This document shows positions 53,167 to 62,839 of a stretch of 64,000 nt of DNA, piece by piece. The DNA lies in NCBI GenBank assembly GCA_902560565.1, contig CACEMG010000001.1, forward strand, positions 102,194 to 166,193, written 5' to 3'. The stretch is from an uncultured Pelagibacteraceae bacterium (GTDB lineage Bacteria; Pseudomonadota; Alphaproteobacteria; Pelagibacterales; Pelagibacteraceae). A model generated the notes under the pieces. The model was not told where the DNA came from and made no database searches. It saw only the letters and a list, made by a program, of their open reading frames with translations. Each line of letters starts with the position of its first letter. The first letter of the stretch is position 1. Made by a program: the position numbers and the translations under genes.

Positions 53167-53738
53167 TGATTAGAATTGCTATAGTTGGAGATGTTGGATC
53201 AGGAAAAACTTATATTGCCAAATTATTTGGTTTTCCAGTTTTTAACGCAGATAAGAATGTGGCAGAAATTTATAAAAAAAGCAGACTTGTTTATAAAAAA
53301 CTTAAAACAAAATTGCCAGAATATATAGTCTCTTTTCCTGTTAAAAAAAGTCATATAAGTAATGCTATAAGAAATAATCCAAGAAATATTAAATTAGTAT
53401 CTAAGATAATTCATCCAGTTGTTAGAAAAAGAATGAGAGAGTTCTTGAGAAAAAACAGCTCTAAAAAGGCAGTTGTTTTAGATATCCCTTTATATTTTGA
53501 GAATAATTTAAATAGAAACAAAGACATCGTAATTTTTGTAAGCTCAAGGAAAGAGCTTATTAATAGAGCTTTAAAAAAGAGGAATAAATCAAATTTAAAA
53601 CTTTTAAAAAAACTATCTAAATTACAATTACCTCTAGAAAAAAAGAAAAAAAAATCAGATTATGTTATTAAAAATTATTTTAATAAAGCAGATATAAAAA
53701 AAAAAGTTAATATAGTAAAAAGACAAATATTTTTATAA
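53166..53738 (+). CDS. coaE: Dephospho-CoA kinase
   Basis: IAIVGDVGSGKTYIAKLFGFPVFNADKNVAEIY; VLDIPLYFEN. Confidence 0.92.
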   Translation: MIRIAIVGDVGSGKTYIAKLFGFPVFNADKNVAEIYKKSRLVYKKLKTKLPEYIVSFPVKKSHISNAIRNNPRNIKLVSKIIHPVVRKRMREFLRKNSSKKAVVLDIPLYFENNLNRNKDIVIFVSSRKELINRALKKRNKSNLKLLKKLSKLQLPLEKKKKKSDYVIKNYFNKADIKKKVNIVKRQIFL

Positions 53739-54409
53739 TGAAAGAAGTAATTTTAGATACAGAAACAACAGGTCTTGATGTTAAAGATGGACATAGGTTA
53801 GTAGAGATAGGATGTTTGGAAATTGATAATTTTGTTTTAACATCAAAAAAATTTCATTGCTTTTTAAATCCTGAAAGAAAGGTGTCCGAACAAGCACTAA
53901 AAGTTCATGGTTATACCGATTCATTTTTATCAACACAAAAAAAATTCTCTGAAATAGCAGATGAATTTCTAAACTTTATTGAAGGTAAAAAACTAGTTAT
54001 TCACAATGCTAATTTTGATCTTTCCCATCTAAATAACGAGTTAGCAATTTTAGGTAAAAAAAAAATTAGTTTTCAAAACGTTATAGATACACTTGAATTA
54101 GCAAGAAAAAAATTTCCAGGAGCTCAAAATAGTCTAGATGCTTTATGTAAAAGATTCAAAATAGACAATTCTGTAAGAGTAAAACATACAGCACTTGTAG
54201 ACTGTGAGCTTCTTTCAAGAGTTTATGTTAATTTGACTGGCCAAAAAGAGCCTACTTTTGACCTAAAAATAGGGGAGAATAATATTGGGTCAGAAGATAA
54301 TAATAAAAAAATTAAATATTATAATAAAGTCATTAAACCAACAGAACAGGAAATTAAATTACACAAAAATTTTCTTAAAACTAATCTTAAAAAAAATTTT
54401 TTTAATTAA
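53738..54409 (+). CDS. dnaQ: DNA polymerase III epsilon subunit
   Basis: EVILDTETTGLDVKDGHRLVEIGCLEI; HNANFDLSHLNNEL; HTALVDCELLSRVY. Confidence 0.97.
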   Translation: MKEVILDTETTGLDVKDGHRLVEIGCLEIDNFVLTSKKFHCFLNPERKVSEQALKVHGYTDSFLSTQKKFSEIADEFLNFIEGKKLVIHNANFDLSHLNNELAILGKKKISFQNVIDTLELARKKFPGAQNSLDALCKRFKIDNSVRVKHTALVDCELLSRVYVNLTGQKEPTFDLKIGENNIGSEDNNKKIKYYNKVIKPTEQEIKLHKNFLKTNLKKNFFN

Positions 54410-54824
54410 ATTTTTCGTTAAATAATTTTGTAAAATCTACTTTTTTTTCAAATTTTATACCCGGGTAACCAGAGTCTGTAATCATATTAATTAATATTTT
54501 TTCAAGTTTTGGAAATATTTCAGTCTGAACATCACAAAGTATTATTTTTTGCAGATCTTTTTTTTCTTTAATATCATCACCTATTTTTACAATTGAACTA
54601 TAAATAACCTCAAAATAAGATTTTTTTGGATCTCCTTTTTTATCTTGAAATTTTAGCTTTGTATTTACTTCTATTAGTTTATTTTTTAGAGGTTTTGAAT
54701 TTATATCAATATCAAGCTCATATTTTGAAATATTATCTTTAGTATATAAATAACTTTCCACGTTAGGTGTTTCGCTTGATAAATCTTTAATATATCCAGA
54801 AAGTATTTTAAATTTTTCACTCAT
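54402..54824 (-). CDS. secB: Protein-export chaperone SecB
   Basis: GYIKDLSSETPNVESYL; position opposite dnaQ. Confidence 0.9.
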   Translation of the reverse strand: MSEKFKILSGYIKDLSSETPNVESYLYTKDNISKYELDIDINSKPLKNKLIEVNTKLKFQDKKGDPKKSYFEVIYSSIVKIGDDIKEKKDLQKIILCDVQTEIFPKLEKILINMITDSGYPGIKFEKKVDFTKLFNEKFN

Positions 54825-55234
54825 TTTTTGTCATCTATATCTTCTGACTCACCTTCGATAAAGTCTTCATTTAATTTTTTTTCTTTCGAATATTGTGTCG
54901 AAAATTTTTTAAATATCAATTTTCTTGTTAAAGGAAATATTATTAAAAAACCGACTAAATCTGTGGCAAAACCAGGTATAATTAATAACAAAGCAGCAAA
55001 AGCAAGAGCAGCACCAGAAATTATTTCATAAATAGGCAATTCATTTCTCATAATTTGACCCACCCCTGATTTCAAAGTGTTAAAACCTTCATACCTTGCG
55101 TAAAAGATACCTACAAAAGCCGTAATAAAAATTAGGGATATTGTGTAGAAAGCTCCAATTTTCCCTCCAATCTCTATAAAAAGATAAATTTCGATTAAAG
55201 GAATTAAAATTATAGTAAATAATATCGCGTTCAT
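54821..55234 (-). CDS. fxsA: FxsA-family membrane protein
   Basis: LIPLIEIYLFIEIGGKIGAFYTISLIFITAFVGIFYARYEG. Confidence 0.9.
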   Translation of the reverse strand: MNAILFTIILIPLIEIYLFIEIGGKIGAFYTISLIFITAFVGIFYARYEGFNTLKSGVGQIMRNELPIYEIISGAALAFAALLLIIPGFATDLVGFLIIFPLTRKLIFKKFSTQYSKEKKLNEDFIEGESEDIDDKK

Positions 55235-55292
55235 TTGTCTTTTAGTTAATTTGTTAGTTGAAATTAAATAACATAGTAAATATTATTGTACT

Positions 55293-55880
55293 ATGAATTA
55301 TAGTTTCGAGTATATAGATATAATACTTCTTGCCATGATTGCGGGTTTTATTTTCTTGCGATTAAGAGGTATTTTGGGGAAAAAAACCGGTTATGAGGAG
55401 AAAATGTCAGCCAGCTTTGCCCATGATTTCCCTACGGATGCTCCGAAAAAACCAATCAATCAAAAAACATTTGATGAAAATGCAAAAAAAGATTTTCTTG
55501 TAGGCGCCAAGATAGCTTATGAAACAATCATAACAAGTTTTTCGTCTGGTAATCTTAAGAATGTAAAAGAGCTTTTAGATAAAAAAGTTTATGAACAATT
55601 TGATGAAGCAATAAAATCACGTAATGCAACTGGCCAGGTATCTGAAACAACATTTATTGGTATACATTCTGCTGAAATTAAAAATCATGATAATAAAAAA
55701 GGATTTCTGCAAGTGACCGTAAGTTTCGTGAGTGAAATAATTTCATGTGTAAAGGATAAGGACAACAAAATTTTATCCGGTGATCCAAAAAAGATTAAAA
55801 AAGTATTTGATACTTGGACATTTTCGAAAGAAATTAACTCAACTAATCCTAACTGGTTATTAATAAACACCGAAGCTTGA
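55293..55880 (+). CDS. Tim44-like domain protein
   Basis: N-terminal TM; ILLAMIAGFIFLRLRGILGKKTGYEEK; divergent from fxsA-secB. Confidence 0.88.
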   Translation: MNYSFEYIDIILLAMIAGFIFLRLRGILGKKTGYEEKMSASFAHDFPTDAPKKPINQKTFDENAKKDFLVGAKIAYETIITSFSSGNLKNVKELLDKKVYEQFDEAIKSRNATGQVSETTFIGIHSAEIKNHDNKKGFLQVTVSFVSEIISCVKDKDNKILSGDPKKIKKVFDTWTFSKEINSTNPNWLLINTEA

Positions 55881-56290
55881 TAAAAAAAATTTCTGAGAAA
55901 GATAAAAAAGACTGGGAAAATTTTATAAATAAAAATGAAAAAGTTGACGATAAAGATAATTTTTTAAAAAAAAATTTAAACAACACAGATCACATGGAAA
56001 TAGATTTACATGGTTATTCTTTGGATGAGGCTAATAAAAAGATATTTGAATTTATTAACGAATGTTATGAAAAAAATATTAAATCTATAAATATCATTAC
56101 AGGCAAAGGTTTAAGATCAAAAAATGTTGAGGATCCATATTCTTCAGCAGATTTAGGGATGTTAAAGAATTCAGTGCCAAATTTTATAAAAAATAATTCA
56201 GAATTAATGAGTAAAATTAAACATATTAACTTTGATGATGTTGTGTCAAAAAATAAAGGTAATTTTAATATTTACTTAAAAAAAAACTAA
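55877..56290 (+). CDS. Smr-domain protein (TTG start, TTGA overlap with previous stop)
   Basis: MEIDLHGYSLDEANKKIFEFINECYEKNIKSINIITGKG. Confidence 0.88.
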   Translation: MIKKISEKDKKDWENFINKNEKVDDKDNFLKKNLNNTDHMEIDLHGYSLDEANKKIFEFINECYEKNIKSINIITGKGLRSKNVEDPYSSADLGMLKNSVPNFIKNNSELMSKIKHINFDDVVSKNKGNFNIYLKKN

Positions 56291-56294
56291 TTTT

Positions 56295-56912
56295 ATGAAA
56301 AATTTCAAACCAAGAATAAAAGCAAGGTTAAGAAAAAGTAAAATTGATATTAAAAAAAAGCTCACGGTTGTGGCTGAAAAGGCAAAAATTGTAAAAAATA
56401 AAACTGATTTAAAAACAAATATTCAAAATTTCTTTGATTGGGTCAAGGGTGCTGAGCTTGTAGAATTAGAGAAATGTAATATTTCTGAAGATCCAGTTAG
56501 ACCAGAATTAGATAATACATTCAGAACTAATTATGGTAGAAAAATATTCGGAGTAAAATTCAAAGATGAAATTTATGCAGTAATGTGTTTTGCATTCACA
56601 GATGAGATCCCTAAATCTGTTAAAGAACTTGATTTATTCAGCCAAGATGCTTTTCTAAAAAATGTTCAAAGAGACCCAGATAAAGTTGGCAGAATAGCAA
56701 TTGCTTATACAGTTTGGTCTAAGAAAAAAGGTGGTGGTAAACTTATTGTAAAAGAGGTTTACAAAATGATTAAAAAATCTAATCATTTAAACAGATTAGT
56801 GACACTGTCACCTTTGACAGATATGGCTAGAAAGTTCCATCTTAGAAATGGTGCAGTAGAATTACAAGTTAATGAAACTACACAAAACTTTGAATATAAA
56901 GTTATAAAATAA
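56295..56912 (+). CDS. Conserved-looking hypothetical protein with possible GNAT-like fold
   Basis: [32 protein letters not shown]...[18 protein letters not shown] pattern. Confidence 0.5.
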   Translation: MKNFKPRIKARLRKSKIDIKKKLTVVAEKAKIVKNKTDLKTNIQNFFDWVKGAELVELEKCNISEDPVRPELDNTFRTNYGRKIFGVKFKDEIYAVMCFAFTDEIPKSVKELDLFSQDAFLKNVQRDPDKVGRIAIAYTVWSKKKGGGKLIVKEVYKMIKKSNHLNRLVTLSPLTDMARKFHLRNGAVELQVNETTQNFEYKVIK

Positions 56913-58269
56913 ACTTAGATAAATCAGTATCTTTTACTAATTCACCTAAATTCTTTTTAATATAATCAGAATCTACCACAATTTTCTCTCCTGATCTGTC
57001 GGTTGCAGTAAAGCTTATTTCATCCAAAACTCTTTCGATAATAGTATGAAGTCTTCTTGCTCCTATATTTTCTACAGTTGAATTTACCTCTGTAGCAATA
57101 TTGGCTATTGTATCAATTCCATCATCAGAAAATTCCAAGTCTACATTTTCTGTTTTTAGCAATGCTTTGTACTGTTTTATTAAACTGTTATCTGGTTCCT
57201 TCAAAATTTTTTTAAAATCTTCACTTGTCAAAGCTTCAAGCTCAACTCTGATTGGCAAACGTCCCTGTAATTCTGGTAGAAGATCTGAGGGTTTAGCTAA
57301 TTGAAATGCGCCTGAGGCAATAAAAAGTATGTGATCAGTTTTAATAGGACCGTATTTAGTGCTTACGGTTGTACCTTCTATTAAGGGTAACAAATCTCTT
57401 TGTACTCCTTCTCTTGAAACATCGCCACCAACTCTATCAGTTCTAGCCGAGATTTTATCAATTTCGTCGAGAAATACGATACCGTTATTTTCAGTAGAAT
57501 TTTTTGCAGATTTAATAATCTTATCTTGTTCAATAAGTTTATCAGATTCTTCATTGATCAATATTTCATGAGATTCTTTGACAGTCATTTTTTTCTTTTT
57601 GGCTTTATTGCCCATACCTTTACCAAGCATCTCACCAATATTTATCATGCCAACATTTGCTCCAGGCATTCCAGGTATTTCAAATGAGGGCATAGTGTTT
57701 GCTTCGTTTACTGCAATTTCAATTTCATTATCGTCTAAGTCACCATTTCTTAATCTTTTTCTAAAGCTTTCTCTTGTAGCAACACTTGCTTTATTTCCAA
57801 CGATTGCATCTAGCACCTTTTCTTCTGCTTGCTTTTGAGCTTGTGCGTAAACTTCTTTTCTCTTTTTAACCTTCTCCATAGCAATAGCTATTTCTAGTAA
57901 ATCTCTAACTATTTGTTCAACGTCTCTACCTACATAACCAACTTCGGTGAATCTTGTAGCTTCTACTTTTACAAATGGCGCCTCTGCAAGTTTTGATAAT
58001 CTTCTTGATATTTCAGTTTTACCAACCCCAGTAGGTCCAATCATTAAAATATTTTTTGGCAAAACTTCATCTTTCATATCACCTTTTAAAGCTTGTCTTC
58101 TCCACCTATTTCTTAGCGCAATAGCCACAGCTCTTTTAGCTTTAGTTTGTCCAACAACAAATCTGTCTAATTCTGATACTATTTCTCTTGGAGAAAGAGA
58201 ATTTACGAATGATTCGTCTTGACTATTTTTATCTTTAGGGACTAAAGGTGTTACGTTGTTTTTTTCCAT
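56902..58269 (-). CDS. hslU: ATP-dependent protease ATPase subunit HslU
   Basis: [53 protein letters not shown]. Confidence 0.98.
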   Translation of the reverse strand: MEKNNVTPLVPKDKNSQDESFVNSLSPREIVSELDRFVVGQTKAKRAVAIALRNRWRRQALKGDMKDEVLPKNILMIGPTGVGKTEISRRLSKLAEAPFVKVEATRFTEVGYVGRDVEQIVRDLLEIAIAMEKVKKRKEVYAQAQKQAEEKVLDAIVGNKASVATRESFRKRLRNGDLDDNEIEIAVNEANTMPSFEIPGMPGANVGMINIGEMLGKGMGNKAKKKKMTVKESHEILINEESDKLIEQDKIIKSAKNSTENNGIVFLDEIDKISARTDRVGGDVSREGVQRDLLPLIEGTTVSTKYGPIKTDHILFIASGAFQLAKPSDLLPELQGRLPIRVELEALTSEDFKKILKEPDNSLIKQYKALLKTENVDLEFSDDGIDTIANIATEVNSTVENIGARRLHTIIERVLDEISFTATDRSGEKIVVDSDYIKKNLGELVKDTDLSKFIL

Positions 58270-58784
58270 TATATCTTTTCCATGTTTATATTGTCATTTG
58301 TAAATACACATATTTCAGAAGCAACTTTGATCGCTTTTTTTGCAATTTCCTCTGCTGACATGTCAGTATCCATTAATACTTTTGCTGATGCTAAAGCATA
58401 ATTTCCACCTGACCCAATTCCAATTACGTCACCTTCAGGTTCTAGAACATCGCCTGTTCCTGAAATTATAAAACTTTTTTCTTTGTCACCGATAGCCATT
58501 AATGCCTCTAGTCTTCTTAAATATTTGTCTGTTCTCCAATCCTTTGCAAGCTCAACAGCAGCTCTTGTTAAATTACCCGCATGTTTTTCCAACTTCGACT
58601 CTAGTCTTTCGAATAAAGTTAGTGCATCCGCTGTTGATCCAGCAAATCCTGCGATCACATTTCTTTTCTCAATTTTTCTAACTTTGTTTGCTGTTCTCTT
58701 GATGACAGTATTTCCCATACTTACCTGCCCATCACTAGCAACTACAACGTCCTTATTTTTTCTTACTAAAACAATTGTTGTCAT
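58269..58784 (-). CDS. hslV: ATP-dependent protease catalytic subunit HslV
   Basis: [29 protein letters not shown]. Confidence 0.98.
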   Translation of the reverse strand: MTTIVLVRKNKDVVVASDGQVSMGNTVIKRTANKVRKIEKRNVIAGFAGSTADALTLFERLESKLEKHAGNLTRAAVELAKDWRTDKYLRRLEALMAIGDKEKSFIISGTGDVLEPEGDVIGIGSGGNYALASAKVLMDTDMSAEEIAKKAIKVASEICVFTNDNINMEKI

Positions 58785-58788
58785 ACAT

Positions 58789-58819
58789 ATTAGATGGACA
58801 TTAATTTCTATAATTCAAG
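58789..58819 (-). promoter_or_regulatory. Candidate RpoH-type promoter of hslVU
   Basis: Minus strand CTTG (58819-58816) - 17 nt - TCCATCTAAT (58798-58789). Confidence 0.6.
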
Positions 58820-58874
58820 TTCTTGATTACTTTTATTGATATAAGCAAATAATGAATATATACGTATTAAAATA

Positions 58875-59465
58875 ATGAAGAGAAAAGCTGATATTACTAG
58901 AAAAACAAAAGAAACATCGATTAAGGTGGAACTTAATATCGATGGTAAAGGTCAATACAAAATTGACACAGGAATAGGTTTCCTTGATCACATGCTTGAG
59001 CAACTATCAAAACATTCTTCAATTGATCTTAAAGTAAAAGCAAAGGGAGATACTCATATTGATTTACATCACACAACTGAGGACACAGGAATTGCTATTG
59101 GCGAATGTTTGAAAAAAGCGTCAAAAAATTTTGTTGGAATAAAAAGATATGCACACGCCTTGTTACCAATGGATGAAACATTAACAAGGGTAGCAATTGA
59201 TATGTCTAATAGACCATATCTTATTTGGAATGTTAAATTGAAGGTTGAAAAATTAGGTGAAATGGACACTGAATTATTTAAAGAATGGTTCCAAGCTTTT
59301 GCTCAATCTGCTGGAATAACTATGCACATTGAAAATATTTATGGCGACAACAGCCACCACATCATCGAATCTTGTTATAAAGGACTTGCTAGATCACTAA
59401 GAGCAGCACTTGAATTAGACCCTAAAAATAAAAATAGAGTGCCCTCTACAAAAGGTTCTTTATAA
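58875..59465 (+). CDS. hisB: Imidazoleglycerol-phosphate dehydratase
   Basis: [30 protein letters not shown]. Confidence 0.98.
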   Translation: MKRKADITRKTKETSIKVELNIDGKGQYKIDTGIGFLDHMLEQLSKHSSIDLKVKAKGDTHIDLHHTTEDTGIAIGECLKKASKNFVGIKRYAHALLPMDETLTRVAIDMSNRPYLIWNVKLKVEKLGEMDTELFKEWFQAFAQSAGITMHIENIYGDNSHHIIESCYKGLARSLRAALELDPKNKNRVPSTKGSL

Positions 59466-59477
59466 AAAAAAGAATTA

Positions 59478-60104
59478 ATGAAAGTCACAATCGTTGATTA
59501 TAGCTCTGGCAATATAAGCTCTGTAATAAATTCATTTAAAGAGGTTGCACAAAACAAAGCAACAATAGAGGTAACATCAGACTTAAGTAAAATTAAATCT
59601 TCTGACAAAATTGTTTTACCAGGACAAGGGTCATTTAAAAGTTGTGTAGATGCTTTAAAAAAAATCAACGGTTTAAACGATACTTTAAATGAATTTGTTA
59701 TAGCAAATAAAAAGCCACTTCTGGGTATTTGCGTAGGATTGCAAATGTTTGCAGATGTTGGTTATGAAGAAACCGAAACAAAAGGTCTAGGATGGATTTC
59801 AGGTAAAGTATCAAAAATAGACAACCAGAACGGCAAATTCAAACTACCACACATAGGCTGGAACCAAATAAACATTTTGAAAGATAGTAGAATTTTTAAA
59901 GAAGTAGAAAATAATTCACATATGTACTTCGTTCATAGTTATGAATTCTTACCTAAAGATAATAAAGTTATTTCAGCAATTACTGATTATTCAACAAAAG
60001 TTGTTTGTTCAGTAGAAAAAGAAAATATATTTGGAACACAATTTCACCCAGAAAAAAGTGATAAAAATGGATTAAAAATAATAAGTAATTTTATAAATTT
60101 ATAA
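59478..60104 (+). CDS. hisH: Imidazole glycerol phosphate synthase, glutamine amidotransferase subunit
   Basis: GICVGLQMFADVGYEE; FGTQFHPEKS. Confidence 0.97.
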   Translation: MKVTIVDYSSGNISSVINSFKEVAQNKATIEVTSDLSKIKSSDKIVLPGQGSFKSCVDALKKINGLNDTLNEFVIANKKPLLGICVGLQMFADVGYEETETKGLGWISGKVSKIDNQNGKFKLPHIGWNQINILKDSRIFKEVENNSHMYFVHSYEFLPKDNKVISAITDYSTKVVCSVEKENIFGTQFHPEKSDKNGLKIISNFINL

Positions 60105-60821
60105 ATGAAAATATTTCCAGCAATAGATATTAAAGATGGAAAATGTGTAAGGTTAATTAAAGGAGATTTTAAAAAAAAAACTGAGTACAAAATGTCTCCA
60201 TTTGAACAAGCCGGTGAATACAAGGATCATGGTTTCAAGAATTTACATATTGTTGATCTCGATGGAGCTTTGAAGGGTGAAACAGTAAACATTAATACTA
60301 TTCAGGATATAGTTAGTAAATTTGATCTTAAAGTTGAGATAGGTGGTGGAATTAGAAATCTTGATAGCATTCAAAAATATGTTGATACTGGTGCTGAGAA
60401 AGTAATTTTAGGAAGTGCTGCTATAAAAGATAAAAAATTTTTAAAAGAAGCATGTGAAAATTTTCCAAATAAAATTGCATTAGGCTTAGATGCTCAAGAC
60501 GGATATTTATCAGTATCTGGATGGAAGGAAAATTCTAATCAATTAGCTTTAGATTATTTGAATGAAGTAAATGATTATGGGGTTAGCAGAATTATTTATA
60601 CTGACATAAATAAAGATGGAATGAAGCAAAGTCCGAATTTTGACGAAACATCAAAAGTTGCTTCTAAATCTAATTGTCCTGTAATTATATCTGGCGGGGT
60701 TTCTTCAATAGGTGATATTAAAAAAGCAAAAGGTTTAAAAAATATTGAAGGTATAATAGTCGGAAAAGCAATTTATGATGGCGATATTAAATTAGAAGAA
60801 CTTGTAAAAGAAGATGCTTAA
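60105..60821 (+). CDS. hisA: Phosphoribosylformimino-5-aminoimidazole carboxamide ribotide isomerase
   Basis: [33 protein letters not shown]. Confidence 0.98.
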   Translation: MKIFPAIDIKDGKCVRLIKGDFKKKTEYKMSPFEQAGEYKDHGFKNLHIVDLDGALKGETVNINTIQDIVSKFDLKVEIGGGIRNLDSIQKYVDTGAEKVILGSAAIKDKKFLKEACENFPNKIALGLDAQDGYLSVSGWKENSNQLALDYLNEVNDYGVSRIIYTDINKDGMKQSPNFDETSKVASKSNCPVIISGGVSSIGDIKKAKGLKNIEGIIVGKAIYDGDIKLEELVKEDA

Positions 60822-61569
60822 AAATAGAATAATTCCTTGTTTGGATGTAAAGAATGGTCGTGTTGTAAAAGGCATCAACTTTGTTAATCTTAAAGATGCA
60901 GGAAATCCAGTAGAACAAGCAAAAATTTATAGCGACGGTGGTGCTGATGAAATTTGTTTTTTAGATATTACAGCTTCAAACGAAAACAGAGATACCATTT
61001 ATGATGTTGTAGAGAAAACCTCTAAGAAATGTTTTGTCCCTTTAACAGTCGGCGGAGGAGTTAGAAACATAGAAGATATAAGTAAATTACTTAATTGTGG
61101 AGCAGATAAAGTTTCAATAAATACAGCTGCCGTAAATGATAAAAAGGTTGTCATCGATAGTTCTAAAAAATTTGGATCCCAATGCATCGTGGTTGCAATA
61201 GATGCAAAAAAAAATGGAGATGTATGGGAAATTTATACTCATGGTGGAAGAAACAAAACTGGAATTGATGCAATTAAATTTGCAAAAGAAATGGAAAAAA
61301 GTGGAGCTGGGGAATTACTTGTAACATCAATGGACAGAGATGGAACTCAGGTTGGGTACGATATAGATTTAATGTCTAAAATTTCATCTGCTGTAAATAT
61401 TCCTGTAATAGCATCTGGTGGAGTTGGTACTCTTGACCATTTAGTTGAAGGTATAAAATTGGGTAATGCGAGCGCTGTATTAGCAGCTTCAATTTTTCAT
61501 TATGGCAAATATTCTATAAAACAGGCAAAGGAATATTTGGATTCAAAAGGAATTCCAGTTAGAATTTAA
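60814..61569 (+). CDS. hisF: Imidazole glycerol phosphate synthase, cyclase subunit
   Basis: [39 protein letters not shown]. Confidence 0.98.
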   Translation: MLKNRIIPCLDVKNGRVVKGINFVNLKDAGNPVEQAKIYSDGGADEICFLDITASNENRDTIYDVVEKTSKKCFVPLTVGGGVRNIEDISKLLNCGADKVSINTAAVNDKKVVIDSSKKFGSQCIVVAIDAKKNGDVWEIYTHGGRNKTGIDAIKFAKEMEKSGAGELLVTSMDRDGTQVGYDIDLMSKISSAVNIPVIASGGVGTLDHLVEGIKLGNASAVLAASIFHYGKYSIKQAKEYLDSKGIPVRI

Positions 61570-61570
61570 C

Positions 61571-61855
61571 ATGTTTAAAACTTTAGAAGATTTAGTTAAT
61601 ATAATTAGAGACAGAAAATCGTCTCAAGATGCTAGTTCTTACACTACAAAATTGCTTAAAGACAAATCTTTATCTGTAGAAAAGGTTAAAGAAGAGGTTG
61701 GTGAACTTATAGAAGCCGTAGAAAATAATTCAAATAAAGTTCACGAGGCAGCTGATGTTCTTTATCATTTATTGGTTTATCTAGAAGGAAATGGCGTCCG
61801 TATTGAGGATATCATGCATGAATTAGAAAAAAGGAATAAAAAAAAAGAGTCTTAA
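61571..61855 (+). CDS. hisE: Phosphoribosyl-ATP pyrophosphatase
   Basis: SVEKVKEEVGELIEAVENNSNKVHEAADVLYHLLV. Confidence 0.95.
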   Translation: MFKTLEDLVNIIRDRKSSQDASSYTTKLLKDKSLSVEKVKEEVGELIEAVENNSNKVHEAADVLYHLLVYLEGNGVRIEDIMHELEKRNKKKES

Positions 61856-61899
61856 AAAGACAAAATTAGTGTTAGCCTTCCTTAAAATTAAATTCATTT

Positions 61900-62838
61900 A
61901 TGAGCCACAAATTTTATAAACCTGCAAAATCCAGACTTCAAAGAAGTGAATTAGCAGTTCCAGGCTCATCACCAAAAATGTTTGAAAAAGCTTTAAATTC
62001 AGATGCAGATTATGTTTTTTTAGATTTAGAAGATGCAGTTTCTCCAAATGATAAAGTCGCTGCAAGAGCAAATGTTATTAAAGCTTTAAATGAAATTAAT
62101 TGGAGGGATAAAGGTAAAACTATTTCTGTTAGAATTAATAGTTTAGATACTCATTACATGTACAGTGATTTAATTGAACTTGTAGAACAAGCCGGACAAA
62201 ATATTGATACCATACTTGTTCCAAAAGCAGGAACAGAAAGTGATGTTTATATGGTAGATTGTTTGCTTACTCAAATAGAAACAAATAAAAAAATTAAACA
62301 TAAAATAGGAATAGAATGTTTAATCGAAACTGCTTTAGGCATGTCTAATATTAAAGAAATTGCAAAATCAAGTGAAAGGTTGGAGGCGCTACATTTTGGT
62401 GTAGCTGACTATGCTGCAAGTCTTAGAGCAAGAACTGTTGTGATAGGTGGATTAAATCCAGATTATCCAGGAGATCAGTGGCATCATGGATTATCAGAAT
62501 TAGTTATGACATGTAGAGCATATGGTCTTAGAGCAATAGACGGACCATTTGGAGATTTTAATGATCCAGATGCTTATATTGCTTCTGCAAAAAGAGCTGC
62601 AGCTATTGGTATAGAGGGTAAATGGGCAATACATCCATCACAAATAGATTTGGCAAATAAAGTTTTTTCACCACCAGAAGCTGAAGTTAAAAAAGCAAAA
62701 AGGATTATTGAAGAATTAGATAAAGCAGCAAAAGAGGGAAAAGGTGCAGCTCAATTAGACGGAAGAATGATCGATGCCGCATCTGCACGAATGGCTGAAA
62801 ATATTGTAGATATAAATAAAAAAATAGAGGACAAATAA
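61900..62838 (+). CDS. mcl: Malyl-CoA lyase (HpcH/HpaI-CitE superfamily)
   Basis: RLQRSELAVPGSSPKMFEKALNSDADYVFLDLEDAVSPNDK; VRINSLDTHYMYSDL; FGVADYAASLRARTVVIGG. Confidence 0.9.
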   Translation: MSHKFYKPAKSRLQRSELAVPGSSPKMFEKALNSDADYVFLDLEDAVSPNDKVAARANVIKALNEINWRDKGKTISVRINSLDTHYMYSDLIELVEQAGQNIDTILVPKAGTESDVYMVDCLLTQIETNKKIKHKIGIECLIETALGMSNIKEIAKSSERLEALHFGVADYAASLRARTVVIGGLNPDYPGDQWHHGLSELVMTCRAYGLRAIDGPFGDFNDPDAYIASAKRAAAIGIEGKWAIHPSQIDLANKVFSPPEAEVKKAKRIIEELDKAAKEGKGAAQLDGRMIDAASARMAENIVDINKKIEDK

Positions 62839-62839
62839 A

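Noticed and set aside
58483-58839. 118-aa plus-strand ORF
   Set aside because: Antisense to hslV and its promoter.
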